In this document: positions 27,678 through 36,159 of the stretch, one piece after another
How positions within the stretch are numbered: position 1 is the first letter of the stretch
Layout of the letters: each line of letters starts with the position of its first letter
Source of the DNA: HXMU1420-13 sp963691715
GTDB lineage: Bacteria; Bacteroidota; Rhodothermia; Balneolales; Balneolaceae
Length of the DNA: 64,000 nucleotides
NCBI GenBank assembly: GCA_963691715.1
Contig: OY829281.1
Span: 806,001-870,000, forward strand
Reading direction: 5' to 3'
Position numbers and translations under genes: made by a program
The notes under the pieces: model-generated
Told to the model about the DNA's origin: nothing
Seen by the model: the letters and a program-made list of their open reading frames with translations, nothing else
Databases searched by the model: none

Positions 27678-30600
27678 ATGAAACATCTAATGAAATACAT
27701 CTCAGTAACGATTTTTTTAGCGATGCTTAGTTTTTCTAGCTCGTTATTTGCCCAAGACCAGATTTATTCGGTGTCTTTGCCTTCCTCTTCAACCACATGC
27801 CAAGGAGGAACTGTTTGTTCCATTCGATGGTCATATAATTCACTAAGTAATCCTTATGAAACCCTCATAGGTTTTAAATTAGAATATCAAATACAGGGTA
27901 ATACCACTGTTATAGATGCATTTGTTACCCCATCTACTACATCTGGTACCCAAGTGTATATGGGTTGGATACCTCCCGTAGATGCGGATGGAAACAAGTA
28001 TAGGGTTGTGGTGAGAGAAATAGTAGAAACAGAACATGGTGAACATCCATTAGGACTAAATAATATGAACAGCGCTAACAATCTCATATATAAAGATGGC
28101 CTTAAAAGCGAAGAGTTTACTATTGTACCGGGGAAGTACATTGATATTACCGCTCCAAATGCTGGGCTTTTTACCCACGGTGAGACAGTTACGGTGCACT
28201 ACACTACTACAGATTCAAATATTGAATTTTTTCTAAGAAATGCCAACAATACTGATACGCCTATTTCCTTGAATGCAAGTAATGCATTTACCGTCTCTTC
28301 CTCTATAGCAGAAGGAGAGTACCGAATTTTTGCACAAGGTGATCAATCATCAGACCTATCTGCTCCATTCCGAATAGAACCCAAACGTATTATAATTACC
28401 TACCCTTACGATGGATTACTATTTGAACGTGGAGTAGCAGTACCATATATCAAATGGACGGCTAATTATACCCCTACTGAGCATTTCAAAATTAACGTAC
28501 AAGATGCCTCTGGAAATCTACCTTCAACTACAATTACCTCTATTGCTGGACCTGGTTCTATTAATTTAATTGGTGCAGATGAGGATCAATTTAAATGGAC
28601 TATTCCATCTGATTTCGCATTAGGAAATACTTATGAAGTGTATATTGAAGACAATCAATTCCCCTCGATTAACGACACCCAAGACGGTACGTTCTCGGTG
28701 GTGGAACCCTATGAGGAATCCTTTACCTTGAATTCCGCCCGAAGTACTTCGGTGAGTGTTCCTATTGATGACTACGCCCAAATCGAGGGCTTATCGGTCT
28801 CCGAGAAAAGCCAGAGCGTGAGCTATGTGGATGGAATGGGTAAAATACGCCAAACCATCTCTCTGAATTCTTCCCCTGGCCAACAGGATATGATAGGCTT
28901 TGCCGAATACAACGATTTAGGCCAAAAAACCATCGATTACTTGCCCTATGCGGGCAATTCGGTGGATGGCTTATACGTAACCACGGCCAAAGAAGAGCAA
29001 GAAGACTTTTACTGTGTGGATAACCCTGTAGGGTGTGCGATTACCCGAAATACCCATCCCTACTCGAAAACGGTAGTGGAAGCCTCCCCGCTACAAACGG
29101 TGAAAGAACAGGGAGCGCCCGGCCAGCAGTACCAGCCCGGAGTGGGTAATACCATACGCTACGAAACCCATGCCAATGTTGAGGGTGATGCCCTCATTCA
29201 CTGGACCCTAAACGGCAGTAATCTTGTAGGTAATGGGTTTTATCCCCCCTCTACGCTGGCTATTTCAAAAACCATCGACGAGGACGAAAACACCTCCTAT
29301 GTGTACACCGATCGCGAAGGAAGGGAAATATTAAAAGTAGGTTATCAAAATCCATCTACGCCTGTGAAGACCTACTACGTGTACGACGACTACGGCAACC
29401 TGCGGTTCATCATCCCACCCGAAGCCGTTGATGCAATCGAAGACCTGCCCAATTACCAAACCACGATCTTAACCACCTCCAGCCAGATTCGAACCACGTG
29501 GTTGACTGAAATGAGCTACGATGGCTACCACCGCGTGGTGGAGAAGAAGATACCCGAAGCCGAGCCCGTCTATACCGTTTACGACAAGTTTGGCAGAGTC
29601 GCCCTCACTCAAGATGGGAACATGCGGGTGAACAACGAATGGTTTTTTATCAAATACGACATCCAAGGTCGAGCCGTGCTAACAGGGGTCTATACCGAGC
29701 AGGATCCCTCGCGCCACACTCGCGCGGGCATGCAGGAGCATCTGATTAACTCCCCAGGCGCCCCTTGGGAAGACCGCACCGCCGCGAACTTTGAAAGGCA
29801 GCATGGCTACACCAATAACAGTTTTCCAAATCCAGCAGACATGGAAGGGATGATGCTGTGGTCGGTGACCTACTACGACGATTACGATTTTAACAACGAT
29901 GGCACCCCCGATGAGAGTTATGTGGATAATCCCGCCTTTACCGGGAGTGCCGACGGGAGCATCACCAACCCCGAAGCCGATCTGGTGCGCACCCATGGGA
30001 TGGTAACAGGGAGTAAAACCAGGATTCTATCTATCCCCACTGTAGTAGAACATTCCACAGATGTTGAATACCACAGCCATGACTATGAGGATAAAGAGGT
30101 GTATTACATAGGCAATGAAGGAGCAACAATTACGCTGCGCCCTGGCTTTCGTACTAAACCTGGGCAGATGGTGGTCATCGGTAATGAAAATTCCATCCCT
30201 ACCGATGTGTTTGATTCCTACACAGAGGGCCAGTGGCTAGAGGGGGTTAGCTTTTACGATAAATACGGGCGAACCATCTACAGCAAAAGCACCAATCATG
30301 TAGGCGGGCAAGACCAAAGCTGGACCCAATATTACTTCGATGGCAAGGTAGACCGCACTAAAAGTGTGCATTCCTCCTCCAGCGCCACCACAACCATCCA
30401 TCAGCGTATGGAATACGACCATGCGGGTCGGGTGCTGGCCGAGTACCACACCGTGGACGGGCAGCCAGAGAAGAAAATAACCGAGCACACCTACAACGAG
30501 CTAGGGCAGCTCGTGAGCAAAAAACTGGGGTATACCACCGGGCAAGGAGGCTCGGGCTTCCTGCAAACCCTCGATTATAGCTATCACTTGCGGGGATGGT

Positions 30601-32285
30601 TAACCAGCGTGAACAATCCAAGTGCAATGGGCAGCGATTTATTCGCCTATCGCCTATATTACGACAGCACTCCATCGGTAGCACAAAGCTTGAAGAAACA
30701 CAACGGAAATATCGTAGCCATGGACTGGCGCACCAAAACCCCCGGCATGGCCGAACGCCACCGCTACGATTACTCCTACGACGGGCTTAATCAGCTAACT
30801 ACTGCAAAGAAAATGCGCTGGATTCCAGAATGTGCGGGTCAAGCACCATGCAATGAATGGACCAACTACTACGAAGGATGGAGTGGAAGCTACAGCTACG
30901 ATTTAAACGGAAACATCCAGACATTGAATCGGGCAGGAACCACCTATTACAGTGATGACCGGCTCAGCTACACCTATGATGGCAATCAGGTTCAGTCCAT
31001 CGCCGATAACGCTTATGGGAGCAATAAAGCCAATGGCTTTGTAGATGGAGTCACTGCCGCCCAAGAGTATTACTACGATGCCAACGGCAACATGCACAAA
31101 GACCTAAACAAAGGCATAGAACACATACGCTACAATCGCATGAACTTGCCTGAGGTGATCGTCTTTAGCAGTGGCCATGAAATCCATTACCTGTACGATG
31201 CGGCAGGTACTAAGCTGTCGAAAACCACCTATCCAGCGGGGGGAGGGGAAACCACCACCGACTATTCGGGTGGGTTTGTGTATAACAACGAGTCGTTGGA
31301 CTTCTTTGCCTTTAGCCAGGGGCGGGTGCGTAAAGACGGAAGTGATTGGCAGTATGAGTACGACCTGAAAGATCACTTAGGCAATGTACGCGCCACCTTT
31401 ACCGAGAACGACGCCGAAGCCGATCTACTACAAGCCGACAGCTACTATCCGTTCGGCATGAAAATGCCAGGACTATCCTACATTGCCAATGGCGCTGATG
31501 AAAATAAGTTTACCTACAATGGAAAAGAACTCGAAGATGAATTCGGTCTGGATTGGTACCATTATGGAGCCCGATTCTACGATCCTGCCGTGGGAAGGTG
31601 GTGGGCGGTGGATCCTGCTTTGCAATTTCATAGTCCATATCTTGGATTAGGTAATAACCCAGTGGTTTATGTTGATCCAGATGGAGAGATAGTAATACTT
31701 ACAACCGTTCTTGTTATTGGTGTAGGTACATTGATAGGTGCGGGTCTTTCTGCATGGCAAATTGCTGAGGAAAATGGAGGCTGGGATAAAGTTGATTGGC
31801 AAGAATCAAAAAATGTCGGACGAGTAGTTCTTGGGGGAGTATCTGGAGGATTAATTGCCAGTGGAGTTGGAGGAGCAGCGGGTGCTGCAAGTATTGCATT
31901 TACATCATCATTAGGAGATTCATATTTAGCCAGTGATGGGAGTTTAGAATTTTCTGATTTTGTTTTTGCAAGCTCAAGTGCTATGCTTACTGGAGCTGGA
32001 TCAAAGTTTGTAAAAAAAGGATATGGTAAGTTAGATGATATATTAGATAGAAGTGCCCTTAGATCGGATAGACTACTGAGAGATACTGGATATGGAAAAT
32101 CATACAATAAACTAGTATTTACTAGACGATTTGAAGGTCCAACAGTTTCTACCATGAATGGATTATGGGATTTGTTTAAATTTCAATTCATGAAGCAATT
32201 TAACAATGGGAAGGATGTACCTAAAGGCGTAGTGGAAATAGGTGATTTAATCTACGAAAAATGTTTAACTTGTAAAGTTGATTAA
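27678..32285 (+). CDS. Exported RHS polymorphic toxin with tip A
   Basis: A 1535-aa protein: signal peptide about 1-25 (YISVTIFLAMLSFSSSLFAQ), Ig-like beta domains to about 345, a DUF6443-like region (about 430-500), RHS repeats, and the RHS core (SYYPFGMKMPGLSYI, NGKELEDEFGLDWYHYGARF, VGRWWAVDP). The core ends at VDPDG, Asp about residue 1333, the usual self-cleavage boundary. Residues 1337-1535 are the variable tip A: a hydrophobic glycine/alanine-rich segment (about 1337-1430), then a short domain ending in CLTCKVD. I do not recognise the tip's enzymatic family. Core DNA from about 30627 onward recurs in the downstream cassettes, so this is probably the expressed acceptor gene. RHS toxins act in contact-dependent competition. 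Confidence 0.85.
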   Translation: MKHLMKYISVTIFLAMLSFSSSLFAQDQIYSVSLPSSSTTCQGGTVCSIRWSYNSLSNPYETLIGFKLEYQIQGNTTVIDAFVTPSTTSGTQVYMGWIPPVDADGNKYRVVVREIVETEHGEHPLGLNNMNSANNLIYKDGLKSEEFTIVPGKYIDITAPNAGLFTHGETVTVHYTTTDSNIEFFLRNANNTDTPISLNASNAFTVSSSIAEGEYRIFAQGDQSSDLSAPFRIEPKRIIITYPYDGLLFERGVAVPYIKWTANYTPTEHFKINVQDASGNLPSTTITSIAGPGSINLIGADEDQFKWTIPSDFALGNTYEVYIEDNQFPSINDTQDGTFSVVEPYEESFTLNSARSTSVSVPIDDYAQIEGLSVSEKSQSVSYVDGMGKIRQTISLNSSPGQQDMIGFAEYNDLGQKTIDYLPYAGNSVDGLYVTTAKEEQEDFYCVDNPVGCAITRNTHPYSKTVVEASPLQTVKEQGAPGQQYQPGVGNTIRYETHANVEGDALIHWTLNGSNLVGNGFYPPSTLAISKTIDEDENTSYVYTDREGREILKVGYQNPSTPVKTYYVYDDYGNLRFIIPPEAVDAIEDLPNYQTTILTTSSQIRTTWLTEMSYDGYHRVVEKKIPEAEPVYTVYDKFGRVALTQDGNMRVNNEWFFIKYDIQGRAVLTGVYTEQDPSRHTRAGMQEHLINSPGAPWEDRTAANFERQHGYTNNSFPNPADMEGMMLWSVTYYDDYDFNNDGTPDESYVDNPAFTGSADGSITNPEADLVRTHGMVTGSKTRILSIPTVVEHSTDVEYHSHDYEDKEVYYIGNEGATITLRPGFRTKPGQMVVIGNENSIPTDVFDSYTEGQWLEGVSFYDKYGRTIYSKSTNHVGGQDQSWTQYYFDGKVDRTKSVHSSSSATTTIHQRMEYDHAGRVLAEYHTVDGQPEKKITEHTYNELGQLVSKKLGYTTGQGGSGFLQTLDYSYHLRGWLTSVNNPSAMGSDLFAYRLYYDSTPSVAQSLKKHNGNIVAMDWRTKTPGMAERHRYDYSYDGLNQLTTAKKMRWIPECAGQAPCNEWTNYYEGWSGSYSYDLNGNIQTLNRAGTTYYSDDRLSYTYDGNQVQSIADNAYGSNKANGFVDGVTAAQEYYYDANGNMHKDLNKGIEHIRYNRMNLPEVIVFSSGHEIHYLYDAAGTKLSKTTYPAGGGETTTDYSGGFVYNNESLDFFAFSQGRVRKDGSDWQYEYDLKDHLGNVRATFTENDAEADLLQADSYYPFGMKMPGLSYIANGADENKFTYNGKELEDEFGLDWYHYGARFYDPAVGRWWAVDPALQFHSPYLGLGNNPVVYVDPDGEIVILTTVLVIGVGTLIGAGLSAWQIAEENGGWDKVDWQESKNVGRVVLGGVSGGLIASGVGGAAGAASIAFTSSLGDSYLASDGSLEFSDFVFASSSAMLTGAGSKFVKKGYGKLDDILDRSALRSDRLLRDTGYGKSYNKLVFTRRFEGPTVSTMNGLWDLFKFQFMKQFNNGKDVPKGVVEIGDLIYEKCLTCKVD

Positions 32286-32325
32286 TTGAAGGTATAAATT
32301 CCAAATATGATACTAATTTGTAAAG

Positions 32326-32904
32326 TTGACAAATGTGAATAGATATAAAGTTCATAGATCTATATTTCATAGCTACCGTTCATTAAAATCTACTAAAGAA
32401 GAGTTTTATAGAGGATTTCCATTTTTATTATATTGTGTAATACTAGTCTTATCATACTATGTCATTCCTGATTATTTTCTTTTAATATTATTAATCGGTC
32501 CCATTTATTACTTTTTTTTTGGTCTTTTCTTCAATTTTTATGCAGATACGTTGCTAGAAATTAATCAAGTAGGGATAACTCTAAAAAATAATAAAGAAGA
32601 GTTAAGATATATTTGGAGTGATATCATGAAAATTGAAGTCATAAAAGATAGGTTACCAGATGATCCACAAAAAACGTACATAATAGTTCTTTATCTTATA
32701 GATAAAAATGTGTTTTACTTTGCAATTAAAAATCATCTTTTCGTTTCTGCAAGAATTAGGTTAAACAAAATTTTGATGACTTTAAATGAGAAGAGTTCAA
32801 ACAAATATCAGTTAAAATTAAACTTACATTATAGTTATACAGATTCACTAGGACTATTTAGAGAACTTGACCGAGATTATAATGTTATATACAAACCCTC
32901 CTAG
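32326..32904 (+). CDS. Candidate immunity protein A (two-TM, PH-like)
   Basis: A 192-aa protein directly after tip A. Residues about 27-70 form two membrane helices (FLLYCVILVLSYYVI and FLLILLIGPIYYFFFGLFF); the rest looks like a small soluble domain (VGITLKNNKEELRYIWSDIMKIEVI), a YcxB/PH-like pattern. The start is unclear: TTG at 32326 or GTG at 32335. Position after an RHS tip is the classic place for cognate immunity, so that role is inferred. Its stop is followed 12 bp later by the common 3' repeat of the array. Confidence 0.6.
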   Translation: MTNVNRYKVHRSIFHSYRSLKSTKEEFYRGFPFLLYCVILVLSYYVIPDYFLLILLIGPIYYFFFGLFFNFYADTLLEINQVGITLKNNKEELRYIWSDIMKIEVIKDRLPDDPQKTYIIVLYLIDKNVFYFAIKNHLFVSARIRLNKILMTLNEKSSNKYQLKLNLHYSYTDSLGLFRELDRDYNVIYKPS

Positions 32905-32915
32905 CGCATCTATTT

Positions 32916-33079
32916 CCCCAATCTAGCGCAAGCATATGAACGAAAAAAACTGGCGTCCCGAAAGCTTTCGGGATGCCTTTTTGTTTATCCCCACCTAGTC
33001 TCGGCATGTGCTTAAAAAACCTGTTTATGCGGGCAGGCTAGCTTCCCAAAGATTCGGGATGCTTTTTTGGTTGGAGCTA
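32916..33079 (+). repeat. Common 3' repeat of the RHS array, copy a
   Basis: It begins CCCCAATCTAGCGCAAGC, continues through a hairpin terminator (32952-32977) and a second GGCAGG/TTCGGGAT hairpin area, and runs into the 3' end of the XRE gene. Related copies start at about 39092/39120 (b), 39518 (c), 45501 (d) and 47876 (e), each directly following an immunity-like gene or an RHS fragment. It marks the downstream border of each tip cassette. Confidence 0.75.
32952..32982 (+). terminator. Rho-independent terminator after immunity A
   Basis: GGCGTCCCGAAAG pairs with CTTTCGGGATGCC (one mismatch, no real loop beyond the central AG/CT) and is followed by TTTTT. It should end the long tail-fibre/RHS transcript, so the downstream cassettes would be silent. 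Confidence 0.75.
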
Positions 33080-33403
33080 CTAAAGGGCTTTAAGTTTGGT
33101 AGCTTTGATGAAATTATCGATAGTAAGCAGGAGGGAATTGCGGTCGGGTTCGGGGAGGTGTTGTATTTCCTCTAACCGCTTTAAGGTTTGCTTGTCCACT
33201 TCTACGGAAGACTTGCCTACTAAAAAATCTATACTCACTTCTAAGGTGTCTGCGATATTTATAATTACCTCAATAGAAGGAGTAGTAAGCCCTCGTTCAT
33301 AGCGCCCTATAATATCACCAGAAGTACCAATGGCTTTGCCTAAATCGGATTGGGAAAGGTGTTTCTTTTTACGGAGAAACGTAATGTGTTCGCCAATAGT
33401 CAT
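33080..33403 (-). CDS. XRE-family regulator, array copy 1
   Basis: A 107-aa protein with an N-terminal helix-turn-helix (residues about 1-60: IGEHITFLRKKKHLSQSDLGKAIGTSGDIIGRYERGLTTPSIEVIINIADTLEVSIDFLVG) and a helical tail. It is divergent from the ATPase gene, with a dyad in the shared 149-bp region, so it may repress itself and the ATPase-recombinase genes. The protein is identical to copy 2 (39688-40011), but the last 45 bp of the gene differ at seven positions, all synonymous, while the rest of the gene is the same. Truncated remnants of the same gene occur three more times. Confidence 0.85.
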   Translation of the reverse strand: MTIGEHITFLRKKKHLSQSDLGKAIGTSGDIIGRYERGLTTPSIEVIINIADTLEVSIDFLVGKSSVEVDKQTLKRLEEIQHLPEPDRNSLLLTIDNFIKATKLKAL

Positions 33404-33432
33404 GCTAAAATATCCTTAAAACTACTATTATA

Positions 33433-33460
33433 AGTTCAGATACACGAAAATAGATGAACT
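33433..33460. promoter_or_regulatory. Candidate XRE operator, copy 1
   Basis: AGTTCA-N16-TGAACT is a dyad in the divergent promoter region between XRE and the ATPase gene; flanking TATA bases extend it. A weak promoter-like TTG-N20-TACTTTTA lies at about 33488-33518 toward the ATPase. The same dyad is at 40041-40068 in copy 2. Binding by XRE is inferred from position. Confidence 0.4.
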
Positions 33461-33552
33461 ATAGGTCTTAAACAATATAAATAGCCCTTGTATGAATCCG
33501 ATAGATATATTACTTTTACGACTAATAGGTAGTAAAAAGAATTTTTAAAAAT

Positions 33553-35133
33553 ATGTCTAACTCTTCCACCTTCAACACTCAAAACCCCGAAGCCCCGATA
33601 TTCGCTGGCCAAGAAATACAGATCACCGTGTTAGGCGGGGTAAAGCTGGGCGGGTTGGATAAGCTGCGGGTTACGTTAAAAGTAGAGCATGAAGATAATC
33701 CACCGATCAGGCAAAACTTAGATCTCTACCATTCCAACCAAGTCACCAAGCTGGTTGAACAGATTGCGGGACTCTACGGGCTGCCCACCGAAAGTATTCA
33801 GCAAACCATCGAGCAACTCACCTCCGACTTGGAAGCATGGCGAATGAACCAGTTAGAACTGCTCTCCAAGCCTAAACAAGAGCAACCCACCTTAACGGCC
33901 ACAGAAAAGACCAAAGCCACCAAATGGCTAAAGGCACCGAAGCTCATGGAACGCACGCAGGACTTACTCGGGCAAGCGGGCATGGTGGGGGAAGAAACCA
34001 ACCGCCTTTTATTGTGGCTGGTGATGAGTTCGAGGAAAACAGCGAGGCCGCTCCATGCGGTGAGTCTGGCCTCCAGCGGAACCGGAAAAACGCACCTGCA
34101 ACAGACCCTGGCCGGGCTGCTTCCACCCGAGGATGTGCTGGAAGTAACTTCCCTGAGCGGAAACGCCCTGTACTACTTTAAAGGGGACGAACTGAGGCAC
34201 AAACTCCTGCTGATTGAAGATTTAGACGGGGTGGGGAACCTGGCTGCCGGAGGCAGTGGGGCGCTCTATCCCTTGCGTGAACTCCAGAGCAAAGGCAGGC
34301 TGAGTAAGACCGTAGCGGTGAAAGGGCCGAGGGGGACGCTGCGAACCGAAATCTTGGAAGTGGAAGGTCCGGTGAGCGTGGCGGCGGCTACCACCAAAGA
34401 AACGATCTATACCGACAATGCGAACCGGGCGTTACTGCTCACCCTCGATGAATCCGCCGAGCAAGACCAGCGGATTTTGGACTACCAGCGCAAACGGGCC
34501 AGCGGAGCCATCAACAGGAAGCAACAGCATGAAGCGAGGGAATTACTACAAGCCACCCAGCGATGCTTGGAAGCCGTGGAAATCCAGAATCCCTTTGCGG
34601 AAAGCCTCCAACTTCCTTCCCAAGTGTACACCCAACGGCGAGCCAACCAACTCTATTTAGACCTCATCAACGCCATCACGTTTTATCACCAGCACCAGAG
34701 ACGACGCACGACAGGGGACGGCGGACGGACGATCGTGGAAACCGCGCCTGAGGATATTGAGTGGGCAAACCAGCTGGCGGCTCCCGTGCTCTTGAAAAAG
34801 TCGGATGAGTTAAGCGGAGCCTGCCGTTCCTTTTTTGAAGAACTTAAGTTCCATTTAAAGCGCAACAAACTGGAGAGCTTCACGAGCCACGAGATCAGAA
34901 AGCCACTTCGAATTCCCTATTCCACGCTCAAACGGTATTTGCTCCAGTTGCGCCAGTATGGGCTGCTGGAAGTGGCCGGAGGAGATCGTAAGAATGGATT
35001 TTGCTACCAGATTACCGAGCCGGGCGAATACGACCAGCTAAAACATGGGGTACAAACCGCGCTGGAGGAAGCTTTAAATAAGCTACTAAAACAGGGAAAG
35101 GGGGAAGTAGCCAAAAGTAGCTCAGTTAAATAG
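33553..35133 (+). CDS. AAA-type ATPase of the recombinase element, copy 1
   Basis: A 526-aa protein. Walker A is seen as SSGTGKTHLQQTLAG near residues 180-193 and a Walker B-like LLLIEDLDGVGN near 220; sensor-like segments follow (VSVAAATTKETIYTDNANRALLLTLDES). The C-terminal part (about 440-510) looks like a winged helix (FTSHEIRKPLRIPYSTLKRYLLQLRQYGLLEVAGGDRKNGFCYQI). The fold suggests a DNA-handling AAA+ ATPase, perhaps a remodeller or helper for the recombinases. No named family is recognised. Its DNA is clearly more GC-rich than the chromosomal genes around the array, a sign of transfer. The protein is identical to copy 2. Confidence 0.7.
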   Translation: MSNSSTFNTQNPEAPIFAGQEIQITVLGGVKLGGLDKLRVTLKVEHEDNPPIRQNLDLYHSNQVTKLVEQIAGLYGLPTESIQQTIEQLTSDLEAWRMNQLELLSKPKQEQPTLTATEKTKATKWLKAPKLMERTQDLLGQAGMVGEETNRLLLWLVMSSRKTARPLHAVSLASSGTGKTHLQQTLAGLLPPEDVLEVTSLSGNALYYFKGDELRHKLLLIEDLDGVGNLAAGGSGALYPLRELQSKGRLSKTVAVKGPRGTLRTEILEVEGPVSVAAATTKETIYTDNANRALLLTLDESAEQDQRILDYQRKRASGAINRKQQHEARELLQATQRCLEAVEIQNPFAESLQLPSQVYTQRRANQLYLDLINAITFYHQHQRRRTTGDGGRTIVETAPEDIEWANQLAAPVLLKKSDELSGACRSFFEELKFHLKRNKLESFTSHEIRKPLRIPYSTLKRYLLQLRQYGLLEVAGGDRKNGFCYQITEPGEYDQLKHGVQTALEEALNKLLKQGKGEVAKSSSVK

Positions 35134-35252
35134 TGAGCCACTTAAATGAAACAGAAACAAACAATCTAGCTACCAAAAATGAAGTAGCTCAGTGGCTCAA
35201 AGAAACGTTAGAGGGTAACGAAAAACATGAAGGCATTAATCCCCACCTATAA
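35133..35252 (+). CDS. Possible 39-aa small protein between ATPase and YR1
   Basis: A GTG overlapping the ATPase stop (TAGTG) opens a 39-codon frame (MSHLNETETNNLATKNEVAQ...) that ends inside the start of YR1. The overlaps on both sides are of the kind seen in coupled operons, but there is no homology evidence, so it may be chance. The same frame is at 41741-41860. Confidence 0.25.
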   Translation: MSHLNETETNNLATKNEVAQWLKETLEGNEKHEGINPHL

Positions 35253-36159
35253 GCAAACCATTACCGCTTTTAGAAGTTGGCTGGAGGTGATCGGCTACGC
35301 CGAAACCACCCAAAAAGGGGTTCCCGAACGGCTGGCTGAGTTCTTAAAATGGTTGGAACAAAGAGACATCGAATCCATTCACCGGATCGATCAAACCCAT
35401 ATTGAAATGTTCCTGGCCGAGCAAGAAACCCGCCCCAACAAGCGGCGAGGCGGAGGCCTGAGCGCTTCCTACCTGAACAAATACGTGCAGGCGTTGAAGC
35501 TCTGGAACTCCTTCCTAGCCCAAACGGGTACGGCACACCTTGAACTCACGCTCGACTACTACGAAGCCAGCCCCGAACTGCCCACGGTACTCACCGAGTT
35601 CGAAATCCAGCAGCTCTACCAAGCCTGCACCGAAGATGAATACGGCCTTCGAGACCGTGCGATGTTGGGGGTGTATTACGGGTGCGGGCTCCGAAGAAGC
35701 GAAGGGGTGGCCGTCGATGTTCCAGATGTGCAATTCTCTCGAGGATTGCTTTACGTGCGAGCTGGCAAGGGCAGCCGCACTGTGCGCCACAAAGAACGGT
35801 ATGTACCGTTGGCGGGGCAGGTAGCTGAAGATCTGCGGTGATATGTGATTGAGGCGCGCCCGAAACTGTTAAAGTCCCATAGAACCCCCGCACTCCTTGT
35901 GAGTAAAGATGGCCAGCGCGTAGGGGGGCAGGCTCTGGGGCTGCGCCTAGCAAGGCTGGCGGAGGAAGCAGGGATCGTCAAACAAGTGGGACTGCACTCT
36001 CTGCGGCACTCCATTGCTACGCACCTGCTGGCCGCTGGGATGCCTCTGAGCGAGATACAACGCTTTTTAGGACATTCGAGCTTGGAATCCACACAAATGT
36101 ACACGCATCTGTGCCATGGGAGGCCTTTGGTAAAACAGCAGGGTGTTTATGAGCTTTGA
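35227..36159 (+). pseudogene. Tyrosine recombinase YR1, copy 1, nonsense mutation
   Basis: XerC/D-like tyrosine recombinase interrupted by TGA at 35839-35841 where copy 2 has TGG (Trp205). The first 204 codons hold the SAM-like arm-binding domain and the catalytic Arg (GCGLRRSE), Lys (AGKGSRTVRHKERY); the lost C-terminal part (from 35842) still encodes HSLRHSIAT, LGHSSLESTQ and the Tyr of MYTHL. The truncated product would lack the nucleophile and be inactive. The change is a single G-to-A, so it is recent, and the intact copy could act in trans. Confidence 0.88.

Noticed and set aside
27678..32285. Type IX secretion C-terminal sorting domain on RHS or fibre proteins
   Set aside because: The ends are a toxin tip or coiled coils, without the usual conserved sorting-domain pattern.
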